A DNA stretch of 64,000 nucleotides from Atherix ibis (lineage: Eukaryota; Arthropoda; Insecta; Diptera; Athericidae), in assembly GCA_958298945.1 (NCBI GenBank), contig OY282606.1:43413920-43477919 (forward strand). The letters are read 5' to 3'. Shown here piece after piece: positions 1-11,849 of this stretch. The notes under the pieces were generated by a model, which was not told the DNA's origin, did not search any database, and worked only from the letters and a program-made list of their open reading frames with translations. A program made the translations under genes and the position numbers. Each line of letters begins with the position of its first letter. The first letter of the stretch is position 1.

Positions 1-866
1 GAAGACTTTTTAATCACTTTTCTCTTCAATATATTAATTATAGCTCTTAAGCAAATTTTCAATCGATATTTTATTATACTATTAAAACTATTTGATAGCA
101 AAAACTATAATTTTTGCAGATTTTTCTTTTTAGATATTCGTTTTTGTAATTTTTTGTACTGAAAATTATAGAGAACATTTTTTAAGGGCCTCATTTACAT
201 TATTCTATATAGACTTGAAGCAGTTATAACTTTTTTATTATTTATTTGAAAAAATAAAGCTCTCAATTCTTCAATTATAAAATCGCATTTGCAAAAAAGA
301 AAAAAAAATTAAAAATAATATTTTTCTTAAAAAAAAAACGAGAATATTTTAAAACTTGAGGTTAATTAGAAAATGTTATTTTTTTTTCCAATTAAAGAAG
401 TATGACCAAATATTTTAACTGCCTACGCAATTATTGATTTTTATTCATTAGAAATTTTTTATGAGATCATTATCTGTAAAATCAAAATGATTAATTACGA
501 TATTTTCAATATTTTCTATTAAATAACAAATCATTTTCATATCGAATGGTATGCACTCGTAAATCAAATATGCTCTGAAAAACGATTTATTTTCTATAAT
601 CTCCATTCAAGTCTTGTTAGACGATAGACGATAGATGGTATGGAGGTTCATAGAGAAATAATGCAAATTATGTACGTCATGTTTGTGTATAATAAATGCT
701 GTAAATTTATATTCATTCACTTTCGATGCAAATGCATTTTTCAAAGGAAATATTGCAATAATTATAGCACAATATCGTAGATATTATTGATTCATACACA
801 TACACGGTAGTATTTTCATAAGATCTCAATGGCATTTGTATTTATAAATTGTATTTTAAATTGTAG
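1..866. other. AT-rich non-coding DNA
   Basis: AT-rich sequence with many stops in all frames and no coding signal seen. Its last bases form a pyrimidine-poor but usable splice-acceptor-like end (TTGTAG) in front of the next entry, so it may be intronic. This is inference only. Confidence 0.5.
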
Positions 867-951
867 ACAAATCGGCGGCTACATGAACTGGGGGAGCAAG
901 ACCGCAAACGATTGAGCGAATGGGCGGACAATTTGGCTTGTAAAAGAGCTG
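867..951 (+). CDS. Candidate internal exon of a host gene, unidentified
   Basis: An 85-bp GC-richer island in AT-rich DNA. It starts right after a TTTTAAATTGTAG acceptor-like sequence and ends before GTAAAC, a possible donor. In one frame it reads without stops and is charged and helix-like (it contains LHELGEQDRKR followed by LSEWADNLACKRA), a composition typical of real protein rather than of random AT-rich DNA. The frame stays open past the donor, so a later donor near 971 (GGTATA) is an alternative end. I do not recognise the protein. Strand and exon status rest on splice-like edges and composition only. No partner exon was found nearby on the plus strand. Confidence 0.4.
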
Positions 952-2298
952 GTAAACAGCCATCTTTTCGGTATAAATTAATTAATCATAGTATGATGTT
1001 GTTTTGCTCTTCATCATTTCAAATTGTTTCGAAGTCCTTTCGAATAACTAGATAATGTACTCGTACTTGTAAGAGAAAATATCATAAATTCATTATGAAT
1101 CTAGTGTTTTCGTAAGTAAACTGAAAGTGAAACTATGCCGCTAGATTTTCTGGTATATTGGAGAATGTAGAAAATCGAAGAGAAGAAAATGTGTTAAAAA
1201 TAGTATTCGGATATCCCTGAGCAATTTGGTATAGAAATAATAATAAAAGATTATTTTCAATAGAATCAGCGCCAAGAACATGCAAATCTAATGTTGTTAT
1301 TCAGTAATGAGAGTAGATGCATTATGTTTCTTTTCAATCGAATAGATTTGTCTGCAGATCCATAATTCTAAACAAATTACATCGTGAATACACGAAGTTG
1401 GCTGCGATTCAACTGATACCTGTTTGATGTGCACCAAGAGTCAGTCTATAATTTTTGATACCGGCGAGACAGACGATAGATGATGATGAAGACTTTTCAA
1501 AATAGCCGGATTATCGTAGACAATTTAAATGGCCTCAGAAAGGTTTAATTGGACGCAATAAATTTTGCGATGATAAATTATCACACGGCTTATCTTATTG
1601 GCAGCAAGTGGCATGTTTTTCAATTAGGGTTGATGGGGAAGGTAATTTAGTGTTGAGGTGATGAGAGGGGAAAATTTTCAATTCGGTTATCGAACATAAA
1701 GCGGCATTTTTGGAAAAAAAACCTAATGGAAAGCGGCATCTTTCCAGATTTAGGGGGTAAATTGTTCTTTTAGTCAAGGGCTTGTATTCACTAAAAATAT
1801 TTATTAGGAAGAACACTAAGGAGAAGTCCTTGAAAAAAATTAAATACTTTCTTCTCATTTAACAGATTTATGGAATAGAAGTGTAAAAATATGTAGTTTA
1901 ACTCTTTTAATAACTCTATGACTATCCTGTTTAGTAAATATAAACACTTAATTATGAATAAATTCAAATATCAACTATTTTTAAACATAAATTTTTGAGT
2001 AATTGTGAAAATTGGAGAAATGCAAAAAAATTTTTTGTGAAAGTCATTTTTTAATTGCGTATTTTATAAAAAAATTAAAACATTAAATATAAAAATAGTC
2101 AATGCGTCTTTTGCAAAGATTATACACCTAACATAAGAAAAGTTTCCACTCTATAAATACGATTATTATTAGCTTCATTTCTTAAAATCACTTACAAGTT
2201 TTTTTTTTTAAATTTTAGATATTTAATTTTTGTTAGGTTATGGCGTAGCATGTCTCTCTGACGTATTCTAGCATATTGCAGAAAACCGGTTCCAGATA
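952..2298. other. AT-rich non-coding DNA, possible intron
   Basis: No convincing coding region. An 87-codon minus-strand frame at 1595-1858 has low-complexity composition and no homology I recognise. One copy of the recurring TACTCGTA motif lies near 1062. The segment ends at the TA target dinucleotide (2297-2298) of the first mariner copy. Confidence 0.5.
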
Positions 2299-3548
2299 CG
2301 AGGGTCGTTCATTAAGTCCTTAGAAAATCCGAGAAATTGCGCTCGTAGTGTCGGTAAAGATTTTTTGTAAGCAGCATTATCGACAGGAAAGCTGTTAAAA
2401 TTTCAGCTCGATCCATAGCGTAGGTCAATTTCTATCGTCGATTAAAGTTAACGACATTTATTTGTGCATAACAATGGAAAAAAGCGAGTTTAGGGCTGTC
2501 ATCAAACCTCTCCATTTGAAAGGCTTAAGCCCGAAAGAAATCAAAGCCGAGTTTGCGACGATTTACAATTGGGTGAATGAATTTAAACTTGGCCGTTCAT
2601 CCACAAAAGATGAACATCGTTCAGGACGCCCAGTTGAGGTGTCTACTCCTGAAATCATTGACAAAATCCACGATCTGATTTTGAACGATCGGCGAATTAA
2701 AGTGCGCGAATTAGTTGAGGCTACGGGCATATCACAAGGTACAGTCGCTTTAATTTTGCATGAAAAATTGTCTGTGAAAAAAATTTCGGCAAGATGGGTG
2801 CCGCGTTTGCTCCCACAGGAGAATAAGAGCAATCGTGTAGTGGACTCTGAGGCTATGTTGGCACTCTTTCATCGCAATCCTGCCGAATTCCTTCGTCGAT
2901 ATGTCACTGTGGACGAAACCTGGATACACTACTACACTCCAGAAACGAAGAGACAGTCATCACAGTGGATTTTCAAGGGTGAACGGGCTCCGAAGAAGGC
3001 AAAAACTGTGCCATCGGCCGGCAAGGTGATGGCCACGGTCTTTTGGGATTCGCAGGGCATCATTTTTATCGACTACTTGGAAAAAGGAAAAACAATAACA
3101 GGAGCGTATTACGCGTCATTATTACAACGGTTGAGCGAGGAAATCAAAGAAAAACGCCCCCATCTGAAGAAGAAAAAAATCCTCTTGCATCAGGACAATG
3201 CGCGTGTGCACACCTGCGCTGTTTCCATGGCCAAAATTGTGGAATTGAGAATGGAATTGTTGCAGCATCTCGCTTATTCACCAGATTTGGCCCCGAGTGA
3301 CTATTTTCTTTTCCCCAATCTGAAGAAATGGCTTGGCGGACGACGGTTCACTTTCAACGAGGACGTCATTGCTCAAACAGATGAGTATTTTGCAGAACTT
3401 CCGAAATCCTATTTTTTGGACGGGATAAAAATTTTGGAAAAACGGTTGGAAAAGTGTATAGAGCTAAAAGGAGATTATGTTGAAAAATAAAAAAAAGTTT
3501 TTTAAAAAAAACAGTTTTTTTCCATCTTTTTCTAAGGAATTATCGTAG
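2299..3548 (+). mobile_element. Mariner family I, copy 1 (irritans/Himar1-like)
   Basis: The 5' terminal repeat starts CGAGGGTCGTTCATTAAG directly after a TA at 2297-2298. The 3' terminus near 3527-3548 keeps TTTTTCTAAGGA but then jumps to ATTATCGTA, so about ten bases of the outer repeat are lost. The body holds a 5' leader shared with the other family I copies and one transposase ORF. Length is about 1.25 kb, normal for mariner. The damaged 3' end alone would be expected to block excision. Confidence 0.93.
2474..3490 (+). CDS. Mariner transposase, open frame with internal 11-residue deletion
   Basis: This encodes a mariner transposase, the cut-and-paste enzyme that binds the terminal repeats and inserts at TA. 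The frame also opens at non-ATG codons upstream, but the natural start is the ATG at 2474 (MEKSEFRAVIK), giving 338 residues. All three catalytic aspartates are visible: VTVDETW, LHQDNARVHT and SPDLAPSDYF. The last two are separated by 34 residues, the DD34D spacing that defines mariner. Sequence style matches the irritans subfamily (Himar1-like). Compared with copies 2-5 it lacks 11 residues (33 bp) in the N-terminal helix-turn-helix region, around codon 24, just before FATIYNW. This is the only family I copy with an unbroken frame here, but the missing DNA-binding segment and ragged 3' repeat make activity unlikely. Confidence 0.9.
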   Translation: MEKSEFRAVIKPLHLKGLSPKEIKAEFATIYNWVNEFKLGRSSTKDEHRSGRPVEVSTPEIIDKIHDLILNDRRIKVRELVEATGISQGTVALILHEKLSVKKISARWVPRLLPQENKSNRVVDSEAMLALFHRNPAEFLRRYVTVDETWIHYYTPETKRQSSQWIFKGERAPKKAKTVPSAGKVMATVFWDSQGIIFIDYLEKGKTITGAYYASLLQRLSEEIKEKRPHLKKKKILLHQDNARVHTCAVSMAKIVELRMELLQHLAYSPDLAPSDYFLFPNLKKWLGGRRFTFNEDVIAQTDEYFAELPKSYFLDGIKILEKRLEKCIELKGDYVEK

Positions 3549-4239
3549 TATGAATACCAGCACTGCTCACGAGAGAGAGTTTTAGTGTCGTTTAATTTTA
3601 CTTATAGTTTTAGTTGAGTCTGAATAGCGATTGTAAGGGGTCGATAAATAGAGTGTGGTGTAGACGCTGGGTAATTTATGTAGCATTTATATTTTTGTCT
3701 TTATCCTATCCATCGAATCTACATTTGATCGTAACAGAATTAAAACTTTTTTTTATCTCGGAAAAAAAAATTCCATTTGTAAGAAAATACAACTTTTCAT
3801 ATTTAAATAGTCTCCAAATACAAATATGGTAAAAAAAAAGTATTATTTAAAAATAATTGTTTAAATAATTTCATTACCTTAAACATGTGTGCTATCTAAT
3901 ATGTTATCCAATAAACTAGAGTTGGTTTCAAAAAGAATTGTTTGTTTTCAATGTAGTTGTGTACGGAGCTGCAATCATAAGTTACCATTTGTAAAAAAAA
4001 AAATTGTTTTGAAATTTTTTTTCTATTTAAAAGGTATATATTAAGATATAAAGATTAAATAGAAAATTAAAAACAAAAAATAAAGATTAAAACTATAACA
4101 AAAATGTTAGAATAAAACAATTTATAACAATTCACTTTTTTAAGATAGAAAATTTTTTGTGAAAAAATTAACATACAAAATAATATTAATATCAATAAAT
4201 TATACACATAAAAATTATATTAATTTAAAAAAATATATA
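3549..4239. other. AT-rich non-coding spacer between two transposons
   Basis: Very AT-rich with several A-runs. A 72-codon plus-strand frame at 3614-3832 has low-complexity composition and no recognisable domain. It ends in TA (4238-4239), the target site of the Tc1 element. Confidence 0.5.
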
Positions 4240-4458
4240 CAGTGACAAGCAAAAGTGAACAAGTAAATTGTACTTTAAGCAAGATGTTCATATTATAGTC
4301 GTTCTGTTATAGATATTAAAAAATTTTTTTTTACGTTTTGTTGGTATTTTATTAAGCTTGCTTATTTACAACAACAAAATTAATAAAACTACTTATCTGA
4401 TAGAAATTATATAAAAAAAATAACCAAAATTGCACTTGTTCATATATGCACGTTTTGT
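4240..4458 (+). repeat. Left terminal inverted repeat of the Tc1-like element
   Basis: A 219-bp arm pairing with 5675-5892. By eye the differences are CAAGC versus CGAGC near the tip and small changes in the A/T run near 4320. Each arm carries GTGAACAAGT near the outer end and GCACTTGTTC near the inner end, which may be paired transposase-binding sites in inverted order. Confidence 0.93.
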
Positions 4459-4475
4459 GTATGTTAATAGAATTG

Positions 4476-5499
4476 TTAATATAATATGTATTTTTTATGG
4501 TATTTAATATTTGGTCCATAGCCCTTTTTTTTTAAAACTTCGGAAACCCTCCTGGGCATGCTCTCAACTAAATTTTGGATAATTTCCTTTGGAATTTTCT
4601 TCCACTCCCCCTCAATCCAATGCCATAATTCTTCGAAATTTTTGGGTAGAGTTTGATGTTCAGCTAGCTTCCGTTTCACAATTGCCCACAAATTCTCAAT
4701 TGGATTTAAATCCGGACTTTGTGCAGGCCATAGCATGGTCGAAAATTTTTGTTCTTGGAGCTAAGTTTTTACAATTTTTGCTGTGTGCTTTGGATCTCCA
4801 TCTTGCTGAAATACGAGATCCTGCTCATTGTACGCACATTTCTCGACGAAGGAAATCAAATTCGATTTTAATAAGTTTAAATAATACTCCTTATTCATGA
4901 TTCCCTCTATTTTTACAAGTGGACACGTATTCCACCATGTGAAACATCCCCAAGTCATAATGCACCCACCACCATGTTTTAAAGAGTTTTTAACCTGGTA
5001 GGGCTTTAGGGATTCTCCGGGTTTTTTCCAATAATATGATCTCCCGTCTGAGTTAACTCGATTTATTTTGGTTTCATCAGACCAAATTACCTTCTTCCAC
5101 TCATCGACCCCCCAATTTTTATGCGCTCTAGCCCAAGTTAATTTTGCCTTTATATTTTTTTTTGAGAGGCTAGGCTTTTTAAGCTTCTGGCATGCCACCA
5201 TACCAATTCTTTTGAGAGCCTTTCTAGCTGTCCACTTGTTTATTAACATTAATGGAGGCCTCCCTTGGCGTCTTCACCTGGCAGGATCGTAATTGTCGCT
5301 CCATTACTCTTGCATCTCGGTCCGTCAAAAGTGTTTTTCGGCCATATTTCACCGCTGGTACCGTTAATTTCTGGGTTTTTTTCACGTTTAGTACGGTTGT
5401 TTGCGACACTTTGCAAACTCGAGAAATTTCACGACTACTTTCTCCGCTTTTCAACAAAAAAACTATTTTTTGTTTAATTATTTCAGAAATTTTCTTCAT
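4476..5499 (-). pseudogene. Tc1-family transposase, one frameshift and one stop
   Basis: About 341 codons read from the ATG at 5499 downward. The N-terminus (MKKISEIIKQKIVFLLKSG) is a paired-like helix-turn-helix, followed by the catalytic core with IWSDETK, FQQDGDPKHT and SPDLNPIENLW, the DD34E triad of Tc1 transposases. Two lesions are visible. The first is a frameshift near 5225-5240, where the N-terminal frame (KTPREASINVNK) gives way to the frame beginning INKWTARKA. The second is an in-frame TAG at 4761-4763 between the second aspartate and the SPDLNP motif. Both would abolish the protein. The element's repeats are in better shape than its gene. Confidence 0.92.
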
Positions 5500-5674
5500 A
5501 ATGCAACGACTCCAATATTCCTCTAATAGTCGAGTGTAACAACTAAATTATTAATTGCTAGACTCTTAATAAATAACCAATAATCCGTCTGAGGCATTGT
5601 GATTCAAATTTACTGTTTAACTATAGAACTAATATAGTTCTTAAACGGTACATTTTGTGCACATGTACATTTGA

Positions 5675-5892
5675 ACAAAACGTGCATATATGAACAAGTG
5701 CAATTTTGGTTATTTTTTTTATATAATTTCTATCAGATAAGTAGTTTTATTAATTTTGTTGTTGTAAATAAGCAAGCTTAATAAAATACCAACAAAACGT
5801 AAAAAATTTTTTTTAATATCTATAACAGAACGACTATAATATGAACATCTTGCTTAAAGTACAATTTACTTGTTCACTTTTGCTCGTCACTG
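5675..5892 (-). repeat. Right terminal inverted repeat of the Tc1-like element
   Basis: Reverse complement of 4240-4458, 218 bp. It ends CACTG just before a TA at 5893-5894. Confidence 0.93.
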
Positions 5893-7402
5893 TATATATT
5901 AATAAACGTATTAAAACATAAATAAAACAAAACATTTATAATAATTAGAAAATTAAGGATTCAAACTCTTTTACATATAAAATTCTTAATGTCAATTTAA
6001 AGAACTTGTTTGCATTTAAAAGGAGAAGAGATCAAATAAGATTTTGTTAATAGCCTATTCAAGGGTCTAAGAAGCATAAAATAGAAAAAAATGAGAGACG
6101 AAGAAAAAATATTCAAATCAACTATGGAAAAAAATGTGTAAAACATCACAACATAGAAGCATAAAAAGAGGGGTAAAAAGTAAGATAAAGGAGTCAAACG
6201 GACCAGGACATATAACAGTTCATAAAAACGACATCTATATAGAAAAATAGAGGCCATCTATTGGAAAATAGATTTAAGACGGCATCTATTGGAAAAAGTT
6301 TCCATCAAAAAATTTAGAAAAATGTCGAAAGAAAGCAAAATATTGTAATTTAAGGAAAACAAACAAATAATAATAAAAAAAGAAGATTAATAGTAAAAAA
6401 CGAATATTACGAAAAATATAAAAAATTATTAATTAAAGAAATTATTCTTTAAATGAAAAAGAATAGAGGGAGAGAGAGAGAGAGAGAGAGAGAAATGTAG
6501 AAAAAATAAGAAAAAAATGTAGCTAAAAACAATATACAATAAAATAGAATACCTTTTAGGAAAATATTAATTAAAAAATAATATTTACCATATGATCGGC
6601 ATTCTCCGTACATACACTACTGACCGGGGACATTTTTTTTATATATGAGAGATTCTAATTGGAAAAATTATTCTCAATATTTTCAATTTGAAATTTATTA
6701 AAATAATATTAAAAAATTATGTTAATAAAAAAAATACACATTTCCAAAAATTCAATTTGAAATTGAATTAAAAATTGTCTGAAAAGTTTTCAACGACATT
6801 GAAGACAAAATATCAATCCACCTTTACACTAAAATGCTATAGCATCCCCATTTTTTTTACAAATTGCTTCAATTACAGAGGGTAATTTTTTTTTGCCCGT
6901 TGGCAGTTTTATTTTCAGAAGCTCTCTTTTTGTTTATTAAAATTACAAAAATTCAGTTGATGTTCGAAATATAAAAACGTTTGTAATTTATTTTTATACA
7001 TATTTCGTCTAAAATATAAAAAATTATAATTTAATGGAATATAATAGACAAATATGTTTTTATTACAATATAATTTTTTTTTAAAATTATTAATTTAAAA
7101 ATTACCAATAGTAAATAATTAATTTTTGAAATCACATAAATGCGAATGCTAAATATTTTTGAGGAAATTAATAATTCCTGTTGAGACTATTAGTCACCTC
7201 CACGTAAGATAAAATTCTTTATAATAAAAAAAAACTAAAAAAAAGAATATAAAATATAAGGCATATCCTTCAAAGTAATAAATAATAATACTACACTTTT
7301 TCATAGCAAGAATTATGGTTTTAGAAAAACATATTATAAAAAATGAAATTGTCAAAGGAGATCTTTTCTCAGCATAATAATGATGATGTCCTTTTGGAGA
7401 GT
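5893..7402. other. AT-rich non-coding DNA with a GA microsatellite
   Basis: No gene seen. A (GA)n run lies at about 6466-6493. A short direct duplication of the CATCTATTGGAAAA type sits at 6250-6290. Several minus-strand frames here are low-complexity and are not supported. Confidence 0.5.
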
Positions 7403-8430
7403 TTACAAAAATTTGTAACAATTTTTCTTTCCAAAAACAACGGTGCGATAACCCAGAGTGTACTTTAGGTCTACTGAATAAAAAAACTCCAGATATCTCG
7501 GCTGCACATCGCAGCCTTGAAGTTCGACACTTCCAGAATAGTTTTGGCGTTCGCTCGACCAAAGGCCGGGCTTGCTTTGTCTTCTGAGACCATAAATGGA
7601 GCCATTGTAGACTTGCCGGAGAAGATCTTCCTCATCCACACGGATTAATTATCCAGCCCACTGCAACCGGGTGATAGCGGTAAAGCTCTGGTATATTGAC
7701 ATTAAATAGGTTCCGGAATCGTTCCTCCTCATGTAGGAACCCAAGAGCTTTTTAAAGATCCGCTCCAACGAGGACAAAAGTTCGCAATGGTTTTTGCTGA
7801 GAGCCCAAGTTTTTGAAGAATATACGTGTATGAGGACTAACAAGAGTACCAGCATCTTATTCAGCAGTAGCATCGATGTAGTCAGAATATTTAAGTGCAA
7901 TAATTAAGATTGACTGACGTAGGTTCTTTTGGTCTCCAGATAGCTTTGAAGGAATTAGAATATGCTAAATGCTAGGCATATTTAATGGGGAATGTACTCC
8001 TCATGCTTACACCTGAGTCACGTACCAATTTATCCGGTGTCCAAAAGTGTATCTTCTTGGCGGGCACAATTGTGAATATTAAATACGTGTAGTTCGAAAG
8101 TCATTCGACTGATTTTACTTTTCCTCTCACACTAGTCATGGTCAGCTCAGCTAGTCTTGTCAATTTTTCTAGAATGGCGATCTCTCTCATAGGTGTGTAG
8201 AGTGTTAGTCTGGCTATACTAACATACGCACCTTTAAAGTCGATGAATAGATTGTTGATCGGTTGTCCAATAATTTTTTGTGAGAATGGGTTTATTCTGC
8301 CTAGTAAGAGAGCAAAGAATATTGTCTTTTTTCTCGTAGGATAGATAATGCCAACGTTCCAGTCGTCAGGAATTAATTCGTTTCCTATACTGTTTGGTAC
8401 AGTGTGTCGTCTGCATAATTAATTAGTTTG
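7403..8430 (-). pseudogene. LINE reverse transcriptase relic
   Basis: Read from high to low coordinates, several frames carry pieces of a non-LTR retrotransposon polymerase. Around 8330-8420 IPDDWNVGIIYP matches the finger region. Around 8170-8270 LFIDFKGAYVSI matches the reverse transcriptase block that contains the DF.GAYDSI motif. The 7640-7900 frame (SSKTWALSKNHCELLSSLER, then LQWAG) and the 7403-7639 frame match the C-terminal region of LINE ORF2 proteins with the (E)TWTL..RLRWAGH layout. Stops and frameshifts separate the pieces and the YADD box is not seen, so this is an old, deleted copy. The clade is uncertain. Confidence 0.75.
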
Positions 8431-8687
8431 CTGGCGATTATGTCGGCACCCAGCGGGTTGTTGTTCTTCAGTCGACAGATTGCTTTTGTCATTTACTGAA
8501 ATACTGCGGACTTCCCCTCTACATACACATAGCTTGTACGCTATAGACGAGCAGCAGTAAATCTAGTCCGTCATAGATGAGAAGCAGCAGAATACGAGCC
8601 ACGCCCAACATTGAAAGCCAACATCGAATATTGGCTCATTTAAAGGTTCGGAAACAGGGTTCTTCGCATTAGATCAGGTATTGTCAT

Positions 8688-8972
8688 ATGTACGAGTTTT
8701 TGTCATATGTACATCTCCATCAACGATTTTTTGCCGGAAAAAAGATCCGTGTAGTTCTCCAGACCCTCGACCTTCTTGATATCAAGTTCAAAAACCACTT
8801 GAAAGGATGTCATATTGTTATTCTCGATAACATCCAAAGGAGCATAATTGAGGTAATAAAGGCAATTTCATTTGAAGCTTTCCAGAACTATTATGAAGAG
8901 TAGAAACAAATCCTTCGCCAACACACAGCTACCTGTCCAAGGGAACTACTTTGTAGAGAATACATTAATGTA
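8688..8972 (+). pseudogene. Mariner-type transposase C-terminal relic
   Basis: The plus-strand frame from 8688 reads LKGCHIVILDNIQRSII followed by AISFEAFQNYYEE, then a TAG where mariner transposases normally have tryptophan, then KQILRQ. The order of a basic KG.. segment, a helix with EVIKAIS, and an (E)(D/E)W-like end is that of mariner C-termini. The catalytic core is not recognisable upstream. The assignment rests on pattern only. Confidence 0.4.
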
Positions 8973-10581
8973 TAGAAATAAAATAAAGTTGTTGAAAAAA
9001 AAATTTGTAAAAATATAGTTTCAGAGATTTCAGTTAATTTCTCTTTAAGAATATTCAAACGTGCCAGCTCTATTCCGTCCTTCGCTACTGAACATGTTAA
9101 TTTAGTTAGTTTATCTAAAATAACACAATTTTGTTATGATTGCTAGCCTGAGGAAAATTTGTCTGTAATTCCGGTCCTCAAAGGACTATACAAATATTTC
9201 GAATCAAAAGAAAGCATGTCCTCGAAGGACTTCCACAAATATTTTCAAACTAAAAAAAAAATAACTGAAAATAAGAAAAATAAGAAAATCTCTACCCATT
9301 TTCTAGGAAAATATTTACGAGAATCCGAAATTAAATGAAAAGACATTAAATAATATTTTTGTATTTGGCTTTCATATTCAAATAGAAGGTGACTATTTTT
9401 AATAAGTAAAACATAGAAAATAAAAACCAAATATTACTTATAATCGTTTACCATATATAAAAATTTATGTCCTTTTTACTATATTTGCTGGAATTTCATT
9501 TTCATAATATAGTATTTTACAATCAATTAATCGATTCATTTTTAAAAATATGAGCTACAAAACTATCCTTATTAGGGTTTATGGTATGAATAGTAAATAT
9601 TTGTTCATGTTATCCTTGGGCGTATACACTAATCGAATATTTTCAATAATCGTCTTATATTATAATATTGAATAAACATTTATCCAAAGTCAATCAAATG
9701 ATTTTCGAGATAATATTCGGTTCAGACGATGGGCATAAATCAATATTTTCACCCTATTTCTCTTTGTGGAATCCTTTTTGGCTTATAACATACAAATGAC
9801 TAACATATTTATTCCCCAAATAACAGAAACTACGAGTATGTAACTACCGCAAAACCATACTGAATATACGATCGAGTAATACATTCAGTATTAAAATCGA
9901 ATTCCAGATTAAACAGAGCACCTCCTAACACGTTTTCGTTATAAATAATCCGAAGTTGCCCTACAGTCCAGAATCCTGGCAAAGTGTAGTCGAGTTATGC
10001 TTTTAAGAAGCTTTTAATAATAATTATTGACAACTCTCTTCATAAAATTGCAATCAAATCGAATATGTTTTCGTTATTTAGTATCTTTAACTTTCCAAAT
10101 ACAAGTAGTTGTTTATGATGAGAATACAATCATTTATACGTATTAATACATTTAACGTTTATTAAATGTATTTAAAAGATTTGGAAAATTTTCTACCAAC
10201 AATTTCGACTTATCTTGTTCTAACTGCGAAGTAGATTTTTAAGGGTAACTTTACAGCTGATGAATATCCAATCTATTTTCTTCTCTATTATCTCTAAAAA
10301 AATTTAAAGGGAGCATAGAATTGTCATGAAAAAATTATTAAAACTAACAATATTTCCAAGCACAAACCAGAACTTATTATGATTATGAAAAAAAAAGATT
10401 TTAAAGGACTCCAGGTGAAATTTAAAGAAACTTTGATACTTTCAAAAAAGCTTTATAATAGAAATTTTAATTTTTGTGACAATTTGCTTGGATCTGTAAG
10501 GACATTGTATATTATCAATGGCGTTATAAATCCTTAAAAATTGAACTGTATAAAAAACGTAATTTTTGAATTTACAGTCTA
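8973..10581. other. AT-rich non-coding DNA
   Basis: No gene supported. One TACGAGTA motif lies near 9832. The 61-codon minus-strand frame at 9245-9430 is low-complexity. The segment ends in TA, the target of the next mariner. Confidence 0.5.
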
Positions 10582-11554
10582 CCAGGTATATAAGCTTAAA
10601 TTTGGTCATAGATGGCGTGAGTGAGCGTATTAAGCTACAATACTTTTTTTTATGAGTTTGACATCTGTCAAAACTAATCAGTGCACATTTTCAGCAATTA
10701 GTACAACAACATACATTTTCCCTTTCGTGACTATGTCTAACATAGTTTTGTGACTGAAAAACAGCATATGCGAGTAGCTCTGCTTTTCTGCTTAAATTTC
10801 AAGAAATCGGCTGCCGACTGGCACTATGGTGACAGTGCTTTATCGGAAACAACCTGCCGAGAATGGTTTCGTCGTTTCAAAGACGGCAATTTTGACTTGT
10901 GGGACAAGAAGTGTGAAAATCGGCCTAGCGAGGTTGAGGACCTTTAATTGCAGGCTCTTTTGGACGAAAACGATACCCAATTGCAAAAAATGCTCGCTGA
11001 GCAATTGGGTTTTACTCAACCAGCCATTTCCATGCGTCTGCGTGCCATGAGGATTGAAAAGATCGGAAAATGGGTGCCGCATGAATTGAACGATAGGCAG
11101 ATGGAGCGACGCCAAAACACATACGAAATCTTGTTCGCCAGACAAAAATGAAAGTTGTTCCTTGATCGCCAGACAAAAAGAATATATTTCAAGAATCCTA
11201 ATTGCAAGAAATCGTGGCTTGATCCCGGCCAACCGTCAACATCTTCCCCAAGACCAAATCTTGGTATTCACCAGACCTGGCCCCTTCCGACTACCACCTG
11301 TTTTCGTCGATGGGCCACGCGCTCGCTGAGCAGCACTTCGATTCTTACGAAGACGTCCGAATATGGCTTGATAAGTGGTTTGCCTCGAAAGAGAAGGAAT
11401 TTTTTTGGTGTGGTATCCACAAATTGCCAGAGAGATGGAAAAAATATGTAGCTAACAAGGCCAAGTACTTTGAATAAATTTGTTTTTGCTTTCTATAAAA
11501 AAAACATGTGTTTTTTTTGACTAAGAAACAACGGATTTAAGCTTATACAATTGG
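10582..11554 (+). mobile_element. Mos1-like (mauritiana subfamily) mariner, internally deleted
   Basis: A 973-bp element bounded by TA (10580-10581 and 11555-11556). The left end is CCAGGTATATAAGCTTAAAT and the right end is its imperfect inverse (GCTTATACAATTGG). The tips start CCAGGT as in Mos1. It is shorter than a complete 1.3-kb mariner because a large part of the transposase core is missing. Confidence 0.88.
10756..11477 (+). pseudogene. Mos1-like transposase remnants
   Basis: Four fragments in order. 10756-10947 covers the N-terminal helix-turn-helix (CLNFKKSAADWHYGDSALSE, then WFRRFKDGNFDLWDKK), ending at a stop. 10948-11151 covers LQALLDENDTQLQKMLAEQL to WVPHELNDRQMERRQN. A short piece (IYFKNPNCKKSWLDPGQPST) follows from about 11177. 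11235-11477 gives the C-terminus (YSPDLAPSDYHLF, then WFASKEKEFFWCGIHKLPER). The first catalytic aspartate region (normally GDEKW) and the whole block with the second aspartate are deleted, so it cannot be catalytic. Homology is to the mauritiana subfamily. Confidence 0.88.
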
Positions 11555-11849
11555 TACTATTCAGAACATCTGATATTGCGCTATTGATGATAAGGAAATT
11601 TTTTTTGTATATCAGATCTCTTAGAAAAGTACCAGGTGCCATTTTGTACCGCCACAAAATTGGTGCCATTTGGGCGATTTCACCTTAGGTGTGGGTGGGC
11701 ATTGCCAGCTTACCTGTTAAATCCTGTTTTAGTTAGTTAGGAGGGGCAATTAAAAGTGGTTAAATTTTATAGAGCATATTAGATTGTTTTGGAAAATTAG
11801 AGATGACTTAGGAAAAAAGTGGTTTGGTCTAGAATGTCCATTATGGAAG
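11555..11849. other. Non-coding spacer
   Basis: No gene. A local GGTGCCATTTTGT / ACAAAATTGGTGCC pair occurs near 11635-11670, a weak repeat with no further meaning I can support. Confidence 0.4.

Larger units (their letters stand above)
4240..5892 (-). mobile_element. Tc1-like element with long terminal inverted repeats
   Basis: A 1653-bp element bounded by TA on both sides (4238-4239 and 5893-5894). It begins CAGTGACAAGCAAAAGTGAA and ends in the inverted equivalent. The transposase runs on the minus strand. The inverted repeats are about 218 bp and nearly identical, far longer than the roughly 30-bp repeats of classical Tc1 and closer to the long-repeat layout seen in Minos, Quetzal or Paris-type elements. 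Nearly identical arms suggest a fairly young insertion even though the transposase is broken. Confidence 0.93.

Noticed and set aside
2563..2832. 89-codon minus-strand ORF, recurring at 23943, 29969, 52063 and 62779
   Set aside because: Antisense shadow of the family I transposase. It recurs only because the element does.
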